Assembly (NCBI GenBank): GCA_012932295.1
Contig: JAAONU010000002.1
Coordinates: forward strand, 19,127,770 to 19,191,769
Direction of reading: 5' to 3'
From: Cyclina sinensis
Taxonomy: Eukaryota; Mollusca; Bivalvia; Venerida; Veneridae
DNA: 64,000 bases
Every line of letters begins with the position of its first letter. The first letter of the stretch is position 1. Below are positions 60,401 to 63,589 of the stretch, piece after piece. The notes under the pieces were generated by a model, which searched no databases, was not told the DNA's origin, and saw only the letters and a program-made list of their open reading frames with translations. A program made the position numbers and the translations under genes.

Positions 60401-63060
60401 TTACATATTAAATAAAAAGTTAGGAATATAAAAAAACAAACTTTATGTGCTAATAAAACATATTTTTAAACTAAATGTTTAATCTGACTACTATTGTTGC
60501 AAATAATAAGGTGTAATTATCACCATACCATAAAGGAAAACAGCGATGAAAGCAGAGGAATCCAAATGGAAGGACCAAGTTAATATTAGAGAGTATTCAG
60601 GGTAGATAATCCACTGATGTCCCCCATTATCTTTCATGTAGATGTCATGTTTATTGTAATTCAGACAAAAGGAGATCTCGAGCTTATTGAAAATACTGAA
60701 ATACATGTAGATCAACATAACATGCCTTAAACAAAGCTGGTAAAACAAATGCCACTTGATAATCAGTTATTTAACACATTTTATATAGTTCTTGTATTCT
60801 GTGCCAAGATCTAAACACCTTTACATTGTTGGTTGGTAAAATAATATGCTTGCAAAATTACTTATTTCTTTCATGCTTAATGGAATAATAATACCGTGTT
60901 TGTGCACATTTACAGTTTCTAAATTTATTGATGACATAAGCTTTTTTTACTCTACTCTAGAATCTAAGTCTCTTTCTGACAGAATCTGTGTTTTATTCTA
61001 GTTGGCTCACTTAAGTCACATGCATGTGTATGTGTTGTCGGTATACTGACAATCTGTCAAAAGTAAAATAAATATTTTTTTTTGCTTTGCTTTGCTTCCT
61101 GAATGTTCTTGTCTGTATTTAAATTTTATTAAAGTCTGGAACCAAAAAGAAAAAAGAGCTTCATTTAATTTTACAATGATGGATAAAACTGTGAAAATTT
61201 GTTCCTCCTTTTCCCGTGATGATAATCCGACAACCTTGACACTTAAACGACTTACAGAAAAAACATCTGCTTTGGTCTCAGATTAGGTTCAATATTTTCA
61301 TATTTCATAGGCTACCAATGTAAATTAAAACAAGAGGGCCATGATGGCCCTGTATCACTCACCTGAGTATGACTGCTTTTAACAAAGTTGCTATGGACCT
61401 GGTTAATTGACCCCAGATGACCCATATTTGAACTTGACTTAGAAATTATCGCAACAATCTCTCTGACAAATTTCCAGGTTATTTGTACTGAAAATGTTAC
61501 CTCTGGATTGTTAACAAGGTTATTCCATATTTGGGCTCTATGACCTAGTCTTTTAACCTAGATGTCTCATATTCAAACTTGAGCTAGAAATTATTGAAAC
61601 AATCTCTCTGACAAATTTCCAGGATATTTGGAGTGAAAAAGTAGCCTCTAGAGTGTTAACAAGGTTTTTCGATATTTGGGCTCTGTGACCTAGTTTTTGA
61701 CCCCAGATAACCCATATCCAAACTTGAGCTACATATTATTAAAAAAAAAAAAACCTTTCTGAGAAATTTCCAGGACATTTGGACTGAAAATGTAGCCTCT
61801 TGAGTGTTTACAAAGTTTTTTTATATTTGAGCTGTTAAAGAAGTGGGGTTACATTGCTTTGCATATGTTGGTAAGTCGTAAACCAGACCTTGTCCGTTCA
61901 ATAACTCGAGTACTGTTTTGTCCATAGACTTCAAACTTCATAGGGTCATTGCTCTTACTGAGTAGAAAACCCCTATTGTTTTTTAGGTCAGTAGATGATA
62001 GGTCAAGGTCACTATCACCTTGTTGAAAACCATGTCCATTAAATAGCTCGAGTTCCATTTGGCCCACAGTCTTCAAACTGCATAGGGTGGTTACTCTTAC
62101 TAAGCAGAAGACCTCTTTTGTTTTTGGAGTCAGTAGGTGAAGGGTCAAGGTCATTGTCACCTTGACTTTGAAAACCATATCCACTCAATTACTCCAGTAC
62201 CATTTGACCAACAGCCTTTAACTTCATAGGATGATGCCTTTATTAAGTACAAGATCCCTTTTTTTTTTCGGGGGTTGGGGGGGGGGGGCGGGTAGAGGGG
62301 GTCAGTAGGTCTTAGGACTAGGTCACAGTCACCTTCAATCAATAACTAGAGAATACTTTGGCCTACAGTCCTCAGATTTGGTTGGGAGGTTGGTCATGAC
62401 TAGTAGATGACTCCTATTGATTTTAAGGTCAGTATATCAAAGATCAAGGTCACTGTGACCTTGACCAAGAAAAGCTTGTCCAACCAATACCTAGAGAATG
62501 CTTTGGCTTACAGTCCTCAGATTTGGTGGGGAGGTTGGTCATGAACTGTAGATGACCTCCATTAATTTTGAGGTCAAAGGTCAAGTGACATTGACCTTGA
62601 CCAACAAAAGCTTGTCTGATCATTAAGAACTTTTTGGCCTACAACCGCATATTTGGTGGGTAAGTTGGTCATAACAGGTAGATGACTCATTTTGATTTTG
62701 AAGTCAGTAGGTCAAAAGTCAAGTTCACTATGACTTTGACCAGAAAAAGCTTGTCCAATCGATAACTAGAGGATGCTTTGGCCTACACTCTTCAGGTTTG
62801 GTAGTGTGGTTGTTCATGACCTATAGATGACCTATATTGATTTTGAGGTCAGTAGGTCAAAGGTCAGGGTTACATTTAGAGGTCATATAACATGACTAAT
62901 TGGTTGCCATACATGTTTCACAAACATCTTTTTTTTCAGTCGTGTTGCAAAGGGTATGAATATCAAGGGTTTATCATGGAGAAGGAACAATCATACAAAG
63001 ATGCTGCAATGAGTTATGAAAATGCCTGGAAATATGGAAATAAAAATAACCCTGTTATAG
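6305..63060 (+). CDS. TTC21B: Partial TTC21B/IFT139 gene, C-terminal TPR region, 7 exons
   Basis: Joined exons 6305-6466, 23669-23741, 25921-26046, 42594-42710, 49839-49892, 50319-50375 and 62940-63060 give an open frame of about 236 residues. Every intron starts GT and ends AG, and the phases agree across all junctions. The order and wording match the C-terminal region of tetratricopeptide repeat protein 21B (IFT139): RKDSDWG and ICLNPDN, then [47 protein letters not shown] and YIMEKEQ-type TPR helices. IFT139 is a TPR scaffold subunit of the IFT-A complex, which drives retrograde transport in cilia. The gene enters the window in an intron and leaves it in another; the first base of exon 1 completes a Trp codon begun outside. 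The vertebrate paralogue TTC21A is an alternative name, as invertebrates may carry a single gene. I recognised the similarity from memory of the family; no alignment was run. Confidence 0.93.
6609..6720. mobile_element. 112-bp palindromic MITE-like element
   Basis: The 25-base arms at 6609-6633 (ATATCATATGGCTTCGAGTG...) and 6696-6720 are inverted copies with one mismatch. An inner inverted repeat, AAAGCC TTATGA GGCTTT, lies at 6640-6656. The flanks are simple AT sequence, so target duplication cannot be read. It could be a tiny MITE or a cruciform-forming palindrome. The sequence 6721-6911 holds nothing else I recognise. Confidence 0.55.
7011..8798 (+). repeat. A-family element
   Basis: The hairpin AGCTCACCTGGCAC / GTGCCAGATTGAGCT is the GGCAC variant of the 5' stem. 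Roughly eight monomers follow. Those at 7461-8150 form a higher-order dimer of period 322 bp. The tail (AGGTCACTGGGTCAAGGTCA) leads to CTCAGGTGAGCG (8760-8771), the hairpin AGGGCCATCATGGCCCT (8776-8792) and CTTGTTT. Confidence 0.85.
9100..11830 (+). repeat. Chimeric A/B element
   Basis: The 5' hairpin with AGCTCACCTGAGC and CATGTGAGCT is followed by CCGTCCGTCCGTCC. About seven A monomers (period 165 bp, to about 10340) are joined directly to about ten B monomers (about 145 bp, with GGTCACAGAGCCCAAATATGG, CCTTGTTAACACTCTAGAGG and GAAATTTGTCAGAAAGG). The B-type terminus CCATAGCAACTTTGTTAAAA is followed by the shared CAGGTGAGCG, AGGGCCATCATGGCCCT and CTTGTT end. It is inserted in the CCCCTTTTT run of an E monomer. 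Confidence 0.8.
12300..12325 (+). repeat. Poly-C tract (26 C)
   Basis: A run of 26 cytosines ends in TTGGGCCCAATTTTT, the insertion point of the next A element. A second run of 15 C lies at 14195-14209 in a related unit. Exact lengths of such runs are error-prone in assemblies. Confidence 0.7.
12341..14143 (+). repeat. A-family element
   Basis: The hairpin AGCTCACCTGAGCAC / GTGCTCAGGGTGAGCT follows CAATTTTT. About eight A monomers with GGCCCCGCCCCAGGGGTC-type palindromes follow, then the standard tail (GGGTCAAGGTCAAGGTCACC), CTCAGGTGAGTG, the AGGGCCATCATGGCCCT hairpin and CTTGTTT. It is inserted in E-family or neighbouring T-rich sequence. Confidence 0.85.
14144..14515 (+). repeat. Poly-T/C units and a short family tail
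   Basis: Three related units carry GGCCCAATTTTT, AAATACATAGGTACTTCAC and C- or CA-rich stretches. They are followed at 14420-14512 by AGCATGCTGTCTGTGGACAGG and a terminus, GCTGTCTTTTCCAGCAGGCT then CTTGTTT. The last piece looks like the 3' hairpin end of another hairpin-capped family of which only this tail is present. Confidence 0.5.
15365..15611 (+). repeat. F-family element, 3' part lost
   Basis: TAATCTCC...GGGGAGGGGATTATAGG directly abuts the end of the previous F copy. It has CCGTCTGTCC and one and a half monomers (AACTTGGCACAAGTGATCAC), then stops at GAAAATTTTT where an A copy begins. I do not see its 3' half downstream. Confidence 0.65.
15612..17159 (+). repeat. A-family element, 3' end truncated
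   Basis: The hairpin AAGCTCACCTGAGCAC / GTGCTCATGTGAGCT is followed by GTCCGTCCGTCCGTCG and about seven A monomers. The common tail breaks off at TTGACTGATATTTTTA where the H element begins. Its 3' hairpin is not found. Confidence 0.8.
17994..19093 (+). repeat. B/A chimeric element, 3' end replaced
   Basis: The hairpin AGCTCACCTGTCAC / GTGACAGAGTGAACT (GTCAC variant) follows TTTGTTTTT of an H monomer. CCGTCCGTC and about five B monomers are followed at 18781-19090 by two A monomers, the reverse order of the 9100-11830 copy. It runs into a fresh 5' end at 19094 and lacks its own 3' hairpin. Confidence 0.7.
19094..19793 (+). repeat. B-family element
   Basis: TGCTCACCTGAGCC / GGCTCTTGGTGAGCT (GAGCC variant) starts the copy. 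About four B monomers follow, then AACCAGGTCCATAACAAC, CTCAGGTGAGCA, AGGGCCATCATGGCCCT and CTTGTT. H-family sequence resumes directly after it. Confidence 0.75.
19888..22136 (-). mobile_element. Mariner (DD34D) transposon, apparently intact
   Basis: Perfect 28-bp terminal inverted repeats (19888-19915 and 22109-22136) start CGAGGGGCGTTCAATATATT and are flanked by TA on both sides (19886-19887, 22137-22138), the TA duplication of the Tc1/mariner superfamily. The element is 2,249 bp, longer than the usual 1.3 kb, because the transposase gene on the - strand is split by two intron-like gaps. It is inserted in an H-family repeat. Identical TIRs and an unbroken coding frame suggest a recent insertion. 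Confidence 0.9.
20139..21783 (-). CDS. Mariner transposase, three exon-like segments
   Basis: Segments 21783-21406, 21077-20742 and 20516-20139 are 378, 336 and 378 bp and join in phase 0 to about 363 codons, close to the usual 345-355 residues of mariner transposases. Segment 1 has two HTH domains ([12 protein letters not shown]..., then [20 protein letters not shown]). Segment 2 has [14 protein letters not shown], the first catalytic Asp in ITTDKTWL, and [12 protein letters not shown] and GSPPPEKAR motifs. Segment 3 has [10 protein letters not shown] and [13 protein letters not shown], 34 residues apart (DD34D). Gap 2 is bounded by GTATTC and TACAG as a normal intron. Gap 1 has a GTAAAA donor, but the position that restores the frame is preceded by GG, not AG. 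No stop or frameshift is seen. Confidence 0.85.
22147..22186. repeat. 14-bp inverted repeat with 12-nt loop
   Basis: TTGTACAGTGATAT (22147-22160) and ATATCACTGTACAA (22173-22186) are exact inverted copies, beginning ten bases after the mariner end. The left flank of the mariner also carries CAGTGATATA. From 22187 to about 23404 I see only AT-rich sequence with no gene or family I can name. Confidence 0.6.
23553..23600 (+). repeat. J-family 3' tail remnant
   Basis: CCAGTGGGCTCGTCATGCAG, CTTATGGGCATC resembles the J2 ending (GTGGGCTCG...GTGGGCATGTCTTGT). Only this tail is present, 70 bp upstream of TTC21B exon 2. Confidence 0.4.
23669..23741 (+). CDS. TTC21B: TTC21B exon (window exon 2)
   Basis: The acceptor TTTTTCAG ends at 23668 and the donor GTTAGT starts at 23742. 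The first base completes the Val codon opened by the previous exon, then 24 codons read [20 protein letters not shown] followed by KLLK. The acidic linker and the [12 protein letters not shown] helix sit where the family has its [15 protein letters not shown] segment. The exon is 73 bp and lies 17.2 kb downstream of the previous one, just past the 3' end of an H-family repeat and a J-family tail. Confidence 0.9.
24086..25756. mobile_element. TIR element with pogo-like ends, hosting an A copy
   Basis: CAGTAAAACTTCATTTATC at 24086 and an inverted copy ending AAGTTTTACTG at 25756 are each flanked by TA. CAGT-starting TIRs with TA duplication fit pogo/Tigger-type MITEs. The interior repeats ATAACTCGAG-type words and has no transposase. 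An A copy at 24178-25164 sits inside, leaving about 680 bp of the original. A lone 5' A stub (AGCTCACCTGAGCC) lies outside at 24028. Confidence 0.55.
24178..25164 (+). repeat. A-prime subfamily element
   Basis: The hairpin AGCTCACCTGAGCACAACG / GTGCTCATGGTGAGCT follows CATTTTT. Monomers carry TGACATCATCTATAGGTCC and GCCCCTAGTGCCAAAATTGG. The 3' end is TTAGGTGAGGTC with the hairpin GGGGCCAATGGCCCC and CTTGTT, a covarying form of the A-family 3' stem. Confidence 0.75.
25921..26046 (+). CDS. TTC21B: TTC21B exon (window exon 3)
   Basis: The acceptor TTTTGTAG ends at 25920 and the donor is GTATAC at 26047; both junctions are phase 0. The 42 codons begin [20 protein letters not shown] and continue [20 protein letters not shown] then DE. 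ELKP, the [11 protein letters not shown] segment and the NVE-AL-F repeat helix correspond to the segment following RTAEKLLK in IFT139. Confidence 0.92.
26742..27235. mobile_element. 494-bp TIR element inside the K array
   Basis: GCCATACCAAAT...GTTTAGCGTCC at the left (26743-26774) and its inverted copy at the right (27199-27234) form imperfect TIRs of about 32 bp. The K monomer reads through across the junctions (TATGGTTG | GGATTTG-type), with TTG present on both sides (26739-26741 and 27236-27238) as a possible 3-bp duplication. There is no ORF. Three-base duplications are seen in PIF/Harbinger elements, but the class is not settled. Confidence 0.55.
28279..29894 (+). repeat. B-family element inside the K array
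   Basis: The hairpin AGCTGACCTGTCAC / GTGACAGAGTGAGCT follows ATCTTTTT of a K monomer, then a (CCGT)n run at 28328-28385. About ten B monomers of 145 bp, AACCAGGTCCATAGCAAC, CTCAGGTGAGCG, AGGGCCATCATGGCCCT and CTTGT follow. Sequence 29895-29960 is unassigned. Confidence 0.85.
29963..30132 (+). repeat. A-family 3' tail fragment
   Basis: Only the last 170 bp of an A element: ATTTCTACTTTCTGTCATAG, GGTTTGTAGGCACTTAC, CTTAACAGCAAACCTAC, CTCAGGTGAGCG and AGGGCCATCATGGCCCTC. K-array sequence resumes immediately after CTTGTTT. Confidence 0.7.
32563..34129 (+). other. Intron sequence with little recognisable
   Basis: AT-rich intron. GGGGGTATTAATCA.CTTCAGTGATA-type phrases recur near 33410, 33505 and 35470, suggesting an old dispersed repeat. 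I see no exon, RNA gene or bounded element. Confidence 0.4.
34130..34790 (+). repeat. K-like fragment interrupted by a SINE
   Basis: ACTTGGACACAACACCCCTT, GACAAGACATTCCCACTGAC and TTGACCTTGACCCCTGAATG recur three times with a period of about 140 bp, at 34155, 34285 and 34674. The third copy is separated by the SINE-like insertion at 34454-34670. Confidence 0.55.
34454..34670 (+). mobile_element. tRNA-derived SINE
   Basis: AGCAGTGGTCGAGGAGTTAG followed by AGCGCC resembles a tRNA A-box half, and ACTGGTCCTAATCCC resembles a decayed B box (GGTTCGAATCC) about 45 bases later. The body has GAGTACTGGTTTGAACCCAG and GAAGCAGT, like the conserved central domain of metazoan Meta-type SINEs (from memory). 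It interrupts a K-like monomer, with TTGACACAA at the left and TTGGACACAA at the right as a possible duplication. There is no tRNA cloverleaf, so it is not a tRNA gene. Confidence 0.55.
34791..36029 (+). other. Intron sequence, one small tandem duplication
   Basis: Nothing recognised except a 31-bp perfect tandem duplication at 35550-35612 (TGTACATGTATGCTGACAGA...) and another copy of the GGGGTATTAATCACATTCAA phrase. Confidence 0.45.
36030..37250 (+). repeat. A-prime subfamily element, 3' end missing
   Basis: The hairpin AGCTCACCTGAGCACAACG / GTGCTCATGGTGAGCT follows CAGATTTTT. Six monomers with TATGACATCATCTATAGGTCC-like and GCCCCTAGTGCCAAAATTGG segments follow (period about 165-180 bp). 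It passes into one L monomer (37251-37371) rather than its own 3' end. Confidence 0.75.
37372..39517 (+). repeat. A-family element inside an L monomer
   Basis: L sequence GACCTACTTTTT ends at 37371 and the hairpin AGCTCACCTGAGCAC / GTGCTCAAGGTGAGCT begins. CGTGCGTGCGTGCG replaces the usual CCGT run. About ten monomers, with a dimeric higher-order pattern near 38290-38990, lead to the standard tail, CTCAGGTGAGCG, AGGGCCATCATGGCCCT and CTTGTTT. Confidence 0.85.
39524..41644 (+). repeat. A-family element
   Basis: Six bases after the previous copy, the hairpin AGGTCACCTGTGCAC / GTGCACAAGGTGAGGT begins, another stem variant with paired changes. GTGCGTGCGTGCGTCC and roughly ten monomers follow. 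The terminus is CTCAGGTGAGCG, AGGGCCATCATGGCTGTCTTG. Confidence 0.85.
41645..42462 (+). repeat. Old A-family tail
   Basis: Degenerate A tail units (CATAGAGCCTTCATTTATTG, GCATGGACCTCTACC, AAGGTCACTGAGGC) recur about four times and end in CTGGTGAGCG, AGAGCCATCATGACCTTC, TTGTTT. No 5' end is visible. Confidence 0.65.
42594..42710 (+). CDS. TTC21B: TTC21B exon (window exon 4)
   Basis: The acceptor TTGGTTTCAG ends at 42593 and the donor is GTGGTA at 42711, both phase 0. The 39 codons carry [20 protein letters not shown], then [19 protein letters not shown]. This is a complete TPR: helix A with ALYGMAAAY, and helix B with [10 protein letters not shown], one of the best conserved strings in the family. 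It follows a 16.5 kb intron, the 3' end of an old A repeat lying only 131 bp upstream. Confidence 0.94.
43329..44590 (+). repeat. G-family element carrying an endonuclease remnant
   Basis: The palindrome ATGTCTCCCAAAATTTTTGG then GGGACAT (43329-43355) starts it, with two monomers of CGGCTTTCACAGGTCA and CTGCACAAAATGGC. The 3' end holds GGAGACAT (44554-44561), reverse complement of the 5' start, overlapping the hairpin TGTCTTTGTGACA. C-family sequence flanks both sides. The interior 43760-44294 is an endonuclease domain remnant. Confidence 0.55.
43760..44294 (+). pseudogene. APE-type (EEP) endonuclease domain remnant
   Basis: HIIAIQETW at 43763-43789 is the N-terminal motif of the endonuclease/exonuclease/phosphatase fold. 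In another frame, from 43842, follow [30 protein letters not shown] (the GDFN motif with Asp changed to His) and the string [16 protein letters not shown]. The final SDH motif is not seen. Frameshift, lost catalytic Asp and missing SDH show it is inactive. Such domains occur in non-LTR retrotransposons and in the endonuclease of Helentrons. No reverse transcriptase is seen nearby. Confidence 0.7.
44709..46652 (+). repeat. Chimeric element with three monomer types
   Basis: The hairpin AGCTCACCTGTCAC / GTGACAAGGTGAGCT follows CACATTTTT of a C monomer, with a (CCGT)n run. Five monomers of a B-related type (AAAGCTTGTCCGCACTCTAG, GATATCTAGGTCAAGTTCG) lie at about 44800-45555, then four A monomers at 45556-46190, then three to four L monomers at 46195-46600. 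The end is AGGTGAGCGCTTTAGGGCC, ATTGGCCCTCTTGTT. Confidence 0.8.
47091..48360 (+). other. Intron sequence with one C-family fragment
   Basis: From 47091 to 48002 I see nothing recognisable apart from short simple stretches. At 48003-48165 a C monomer (GGCTTGAAACTTCATAGATA, GGAGAAGTGCAGTGCCCAAG) is present. 48166-48360 is unassigned. Confidence 0.4.
48361..49797 (+). repeat. Very degenerate A-like element
   Basis: TTTTTAGCTAACCTGAGCAC followed by TAAGTGACCAAGGATGAG is a decayed 5' hairpin. GATTTCAAAATAATTTCACA and GAAATGTTCC-type segments recur about six times. A weak terminus, AAGGCTCTTGTT, lies at 49785. The element fills the intron up to 40 bp before exon 5. Confidence 0.45.
49839..49892 (+). 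CDS. TTC21B: TTC21B exon (window exon 5)
   Basis: A micro-exon of 18 codons, [18 protein letters not shown], bounded by an acceptor AG at 49837-49838 and donor GTAAAA at 49893, phase 0 on both sides. It encodes helix A of the TPR that follows [10 protein letters not shown] in IFT139, where the family reads [18 protein letters not shown]. It is too short to stand out as an ORF; only the family match and the phase support it. Confidence 0.92.
50319..50375 (+). CDS. TTC21B: TTC21B exon (window exon 6)
   Basis: A 19-codon micro-exon, [19 protein letters not shown], with acceptor ATTTACAG ending at 50318 and donor GTAACA at 50376, phase 0. It supplies helix B of the TPR begun in the preceding exon (family S-KYDMA-LLKR-L-HN). 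The 426 bp intron before it is the only intron in the window in which I see no repeat. Confidence 0.92.
50536..51536 (+). repeat. A-family element
   Basis: AGGTCACCAGAGCAC / GTGTTCAAGGCGAGCT follows CACTTTTT. About four monomers, the tail AGGTCACCGGGTCAAGGTCA, CTCAGGTGAGCG, AGGGTCATCATGGCCCT and CTTGTT follow. Confidence 0.8.
51537..51944 (-). repeat. J fragment then inverted K-family tail
   Basis: 51537-51735 has J words (TTTGTCCAGGCATGGAGAG, GTTGATGAGACAGTGG) in + orientation. 51736-51944 is the reverse complement of the K ending at 32380-32562: CCACAGCAAGTGGGGACC, AGGAAGCACATTGTGGTGAA, AAATGAAACATCATTTGG. It stops at the Tc1 insertion. The strand given refers to the K part. Confidence 0.6.
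51945..53392 (+). mobile_element. Tc1-like transposon, inactive
   Basis: TIRs CTGATGGAAAAAAGTT at 51945 and inverted at 53392 continue imperfectly for about 26 bp and are flanked by TA (51943-51944 and 53393-53394). Length is 1,448 bp. The transposase inside is broken, so it could move only with help from elsewhere. Confidence 0.85.
52230..53229 (+). pseudogene. Tc1-like transposase pseudogene
   Basis: 52230-52470 encodes the N-terminal DNA-binding part ([20 protein letters not shown], then [12 protein letters not shown] and TPREDRFL), with a deletion between HTH halves and a frameshift after FLTSSR. 52530-52680 in other frames has [10 protein letters not shown] and [15 protein letters not shown] words with a stop. 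52676-53059 has [29 protein letters not shown] and the second catalytic Asp in [11 protein letters not shown]. 53008-53229, in a third frame, has [19 protein letters not shown] with the catalytic Glu. The first Asp, normally in FSDESRF, is replaced (FSNVLRF). At least three frame breaks. Confidence 0.85.
53395..54310 (+). repeat. G-like fragment and two A-family tails
   Basis: 53395-53640 has GCACAAAATGGCCACCAGAG and CTAAAAATAGA-type words shared with G. 53650-53780 is an A tail with AAGGTGAGCAATCCAGGACC and ATCATGGCCCTCTCGTTT. 53781-54310 is a second degenerate A copy ending CAATTGAGTGATCCAGGGCC, ATCATGGCCCTC. None has a 5' hairpin. Confidence 0.55.
54316..55151 (+). other. Intron sequence without recognised feature
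   Basis: Mostly unique-looking. A polypyrimidine-AG at 54800-54812 is followed by a 26-codon open stretch to TAG at 54891, discussed in the findings. No family member is recognised. Confidence 0.4.
55152..56970 (+). repeat. B-family array, 5' truncated
   Basis: B monomers (AATCTGGAAATTTGTCAGAA, AAAACTAGGTCACAGAGCCC) begin abruptly without hairpin or CCGT run, and continue on both sides of the 55685-56373 insertion. The end is CTCATGTGAGCGATACAGGG, CCATCATGGCTCTCTTGTTT. Confidence 0.75.
55685..56373. mobile_element. 689-bp fold-back-type TIR element
   Basis: A 9-bp duplication, TACATTTTC, flanks it (55676-55684 and 56374-56382), and the B monomer is continuous across the site. The left arm repeats GACAAAATCCCCTTC-type words about six times (55690-55850). 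The right arm repeats the reverse complement, GAAGGGGATTTTGTCC, about six times (56234-56361). The interior is AT-rich with no ORF. Long arms of iterated motifs and a 9-bp duplication suggest a MULE-like or fold-back MITE; the superfamily is not proven. Confidence 0.75.
56971..58080 (+). other. Intron, with a possible decayed repeat
   Basis: 56971-57596 holds nothing recognised. At 57604 ATTATCCCCTGCTTTGGCC, then TTGTCTGTCCGTCCTTCCAT resembles the start of a hairpin-capped family (CCGT-rich stretch, then AACTACTGACTGGATTTCAA), but no array or 3' hairpin could be followed. Confidence 0.35.
58081..61328 (+). other. AT-rich intron, nothing recognised
   Basis: Over 3 kb of AT-rich sequence with stops in every frame, short poly-A/T runs and no repeat family, exon or RNA gene that I recognise. 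Human IFT139 is continuous across the flanking exons, so no coding exon is expected here. Confidence 0.6.
61329..61838 (-). repeat. B-family element in reverse orientation, 5' truncated
   Basis: AACAAGAGGGCCATGATGG, CCCTGTATCACTCACCTGAG is the reverse complement of the B 3' terminus. About three B monomers follow in reverse (GGGCTCTGTGACCTAGTTTT, CTTGAGCTAGAAATTATTG). It stops mid-monomer at 61838. It is the only clearly reversed A/B copy in the window. Confidence 0.8.
61840..62886 (+). repeat. I-family tandem array
   Basis: Units of about 130-150 bp carry CTTGTCCAATCAATAACTAGAG-like, GGCCTACAGTCCTCAGATTTGG-like, TTGGTCATGACTAGTAGATG and TTGAGGTCAGTAGGTCAAAGG words. About seven copies are seen. 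A G/C-rich low-complexity run lies at 62270-62300. Neither terminus is visible, and the array ends 54 bp before exon 7. Confidence 0.6.
62940..63060 (+). CDS. TTC21B: TTC21B exon (window exon 7)
   Basis: The acceptor is TTTTTTCAG ending at 62939 and the donor GTAAGC at 63061. The 40 codons plus one base read [20 protein letters not shown], then [20 protein letters not shown] and the first base of a Gly codon (phase 1). This TPR (SCCKAYEY-G-IMEKEQ-Y-DAA-NYE-AWKY-N in the family) is close to the C terminus of IFT139; the remaining roughly 45 residues expected in the family lie beyond the window. The exon starts only 54 bp after the end of the I-family repeat array. Confidence 0.93.
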
Positions 63061-63589
63061 GTAAGCAGTTTCTTTGCAGTTCTGCAGGTACTTTTCTTAT
63101 TTCTTGTTCCATTTAAGTGTTGTTGTCTAAACCATTCAAAGTAAAAGCTTACAGAGTCCCATTTTAGTATGGTTAAGTGAGATACAAAAATTTACAGGTT
63201 CCTTTTCACAGTAAATGTTAATGTTTATTGTTACAGTCTAGTGTATTCATTCTAGAACTGTCATTGATTTAGTCAAATGCATATTGTTGATATATCGATA
63301 TTGGATGACAAATATCGACAATACACCGGTATATATTATTTATCTATATTTCATACATTATTTACTATTTCAGTAAAATACACTTTCTAAAAATAATATT
63401 ATGATGTGTTTTGTTTATAAATGCCCTCTGCATGCTTTTTTTCTGATCATATTTGTCATCACTGTTATGAAATATGTCAATTATAAAAATGAATACAAAA
63501 CTGTGGATAAACTGTGGTTATTTATTTACTGGCCTCTACCCATATACGCTTTAAAAATTATACATACACCAAGTTTTAGACATGTCCTT
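63061..63589 (+). other. Intron after exon 7
   Basis: Begins with the GTAAGC donor. AT-rich, with a loose inverted pair around 63288-63325 (GATATATCGATATTGG and CAAATATCGACAATAC). No exon recognised. Confidence 0.45.

Noticed and set aside
58081..61328. Additional host exons in the AT-rich intron
   Set aside because: IFT139 protein sequence is continuous from exon 6 to exon 7, and no open stretch here has flanking splice sites with a family match.
62264..62305. G-rich run as a functional G-quadruplex
   Set aside because: It is a low-complexity stretch within one unit of the I array, absent from neighbouring units, and its length is prone to sequencing error.
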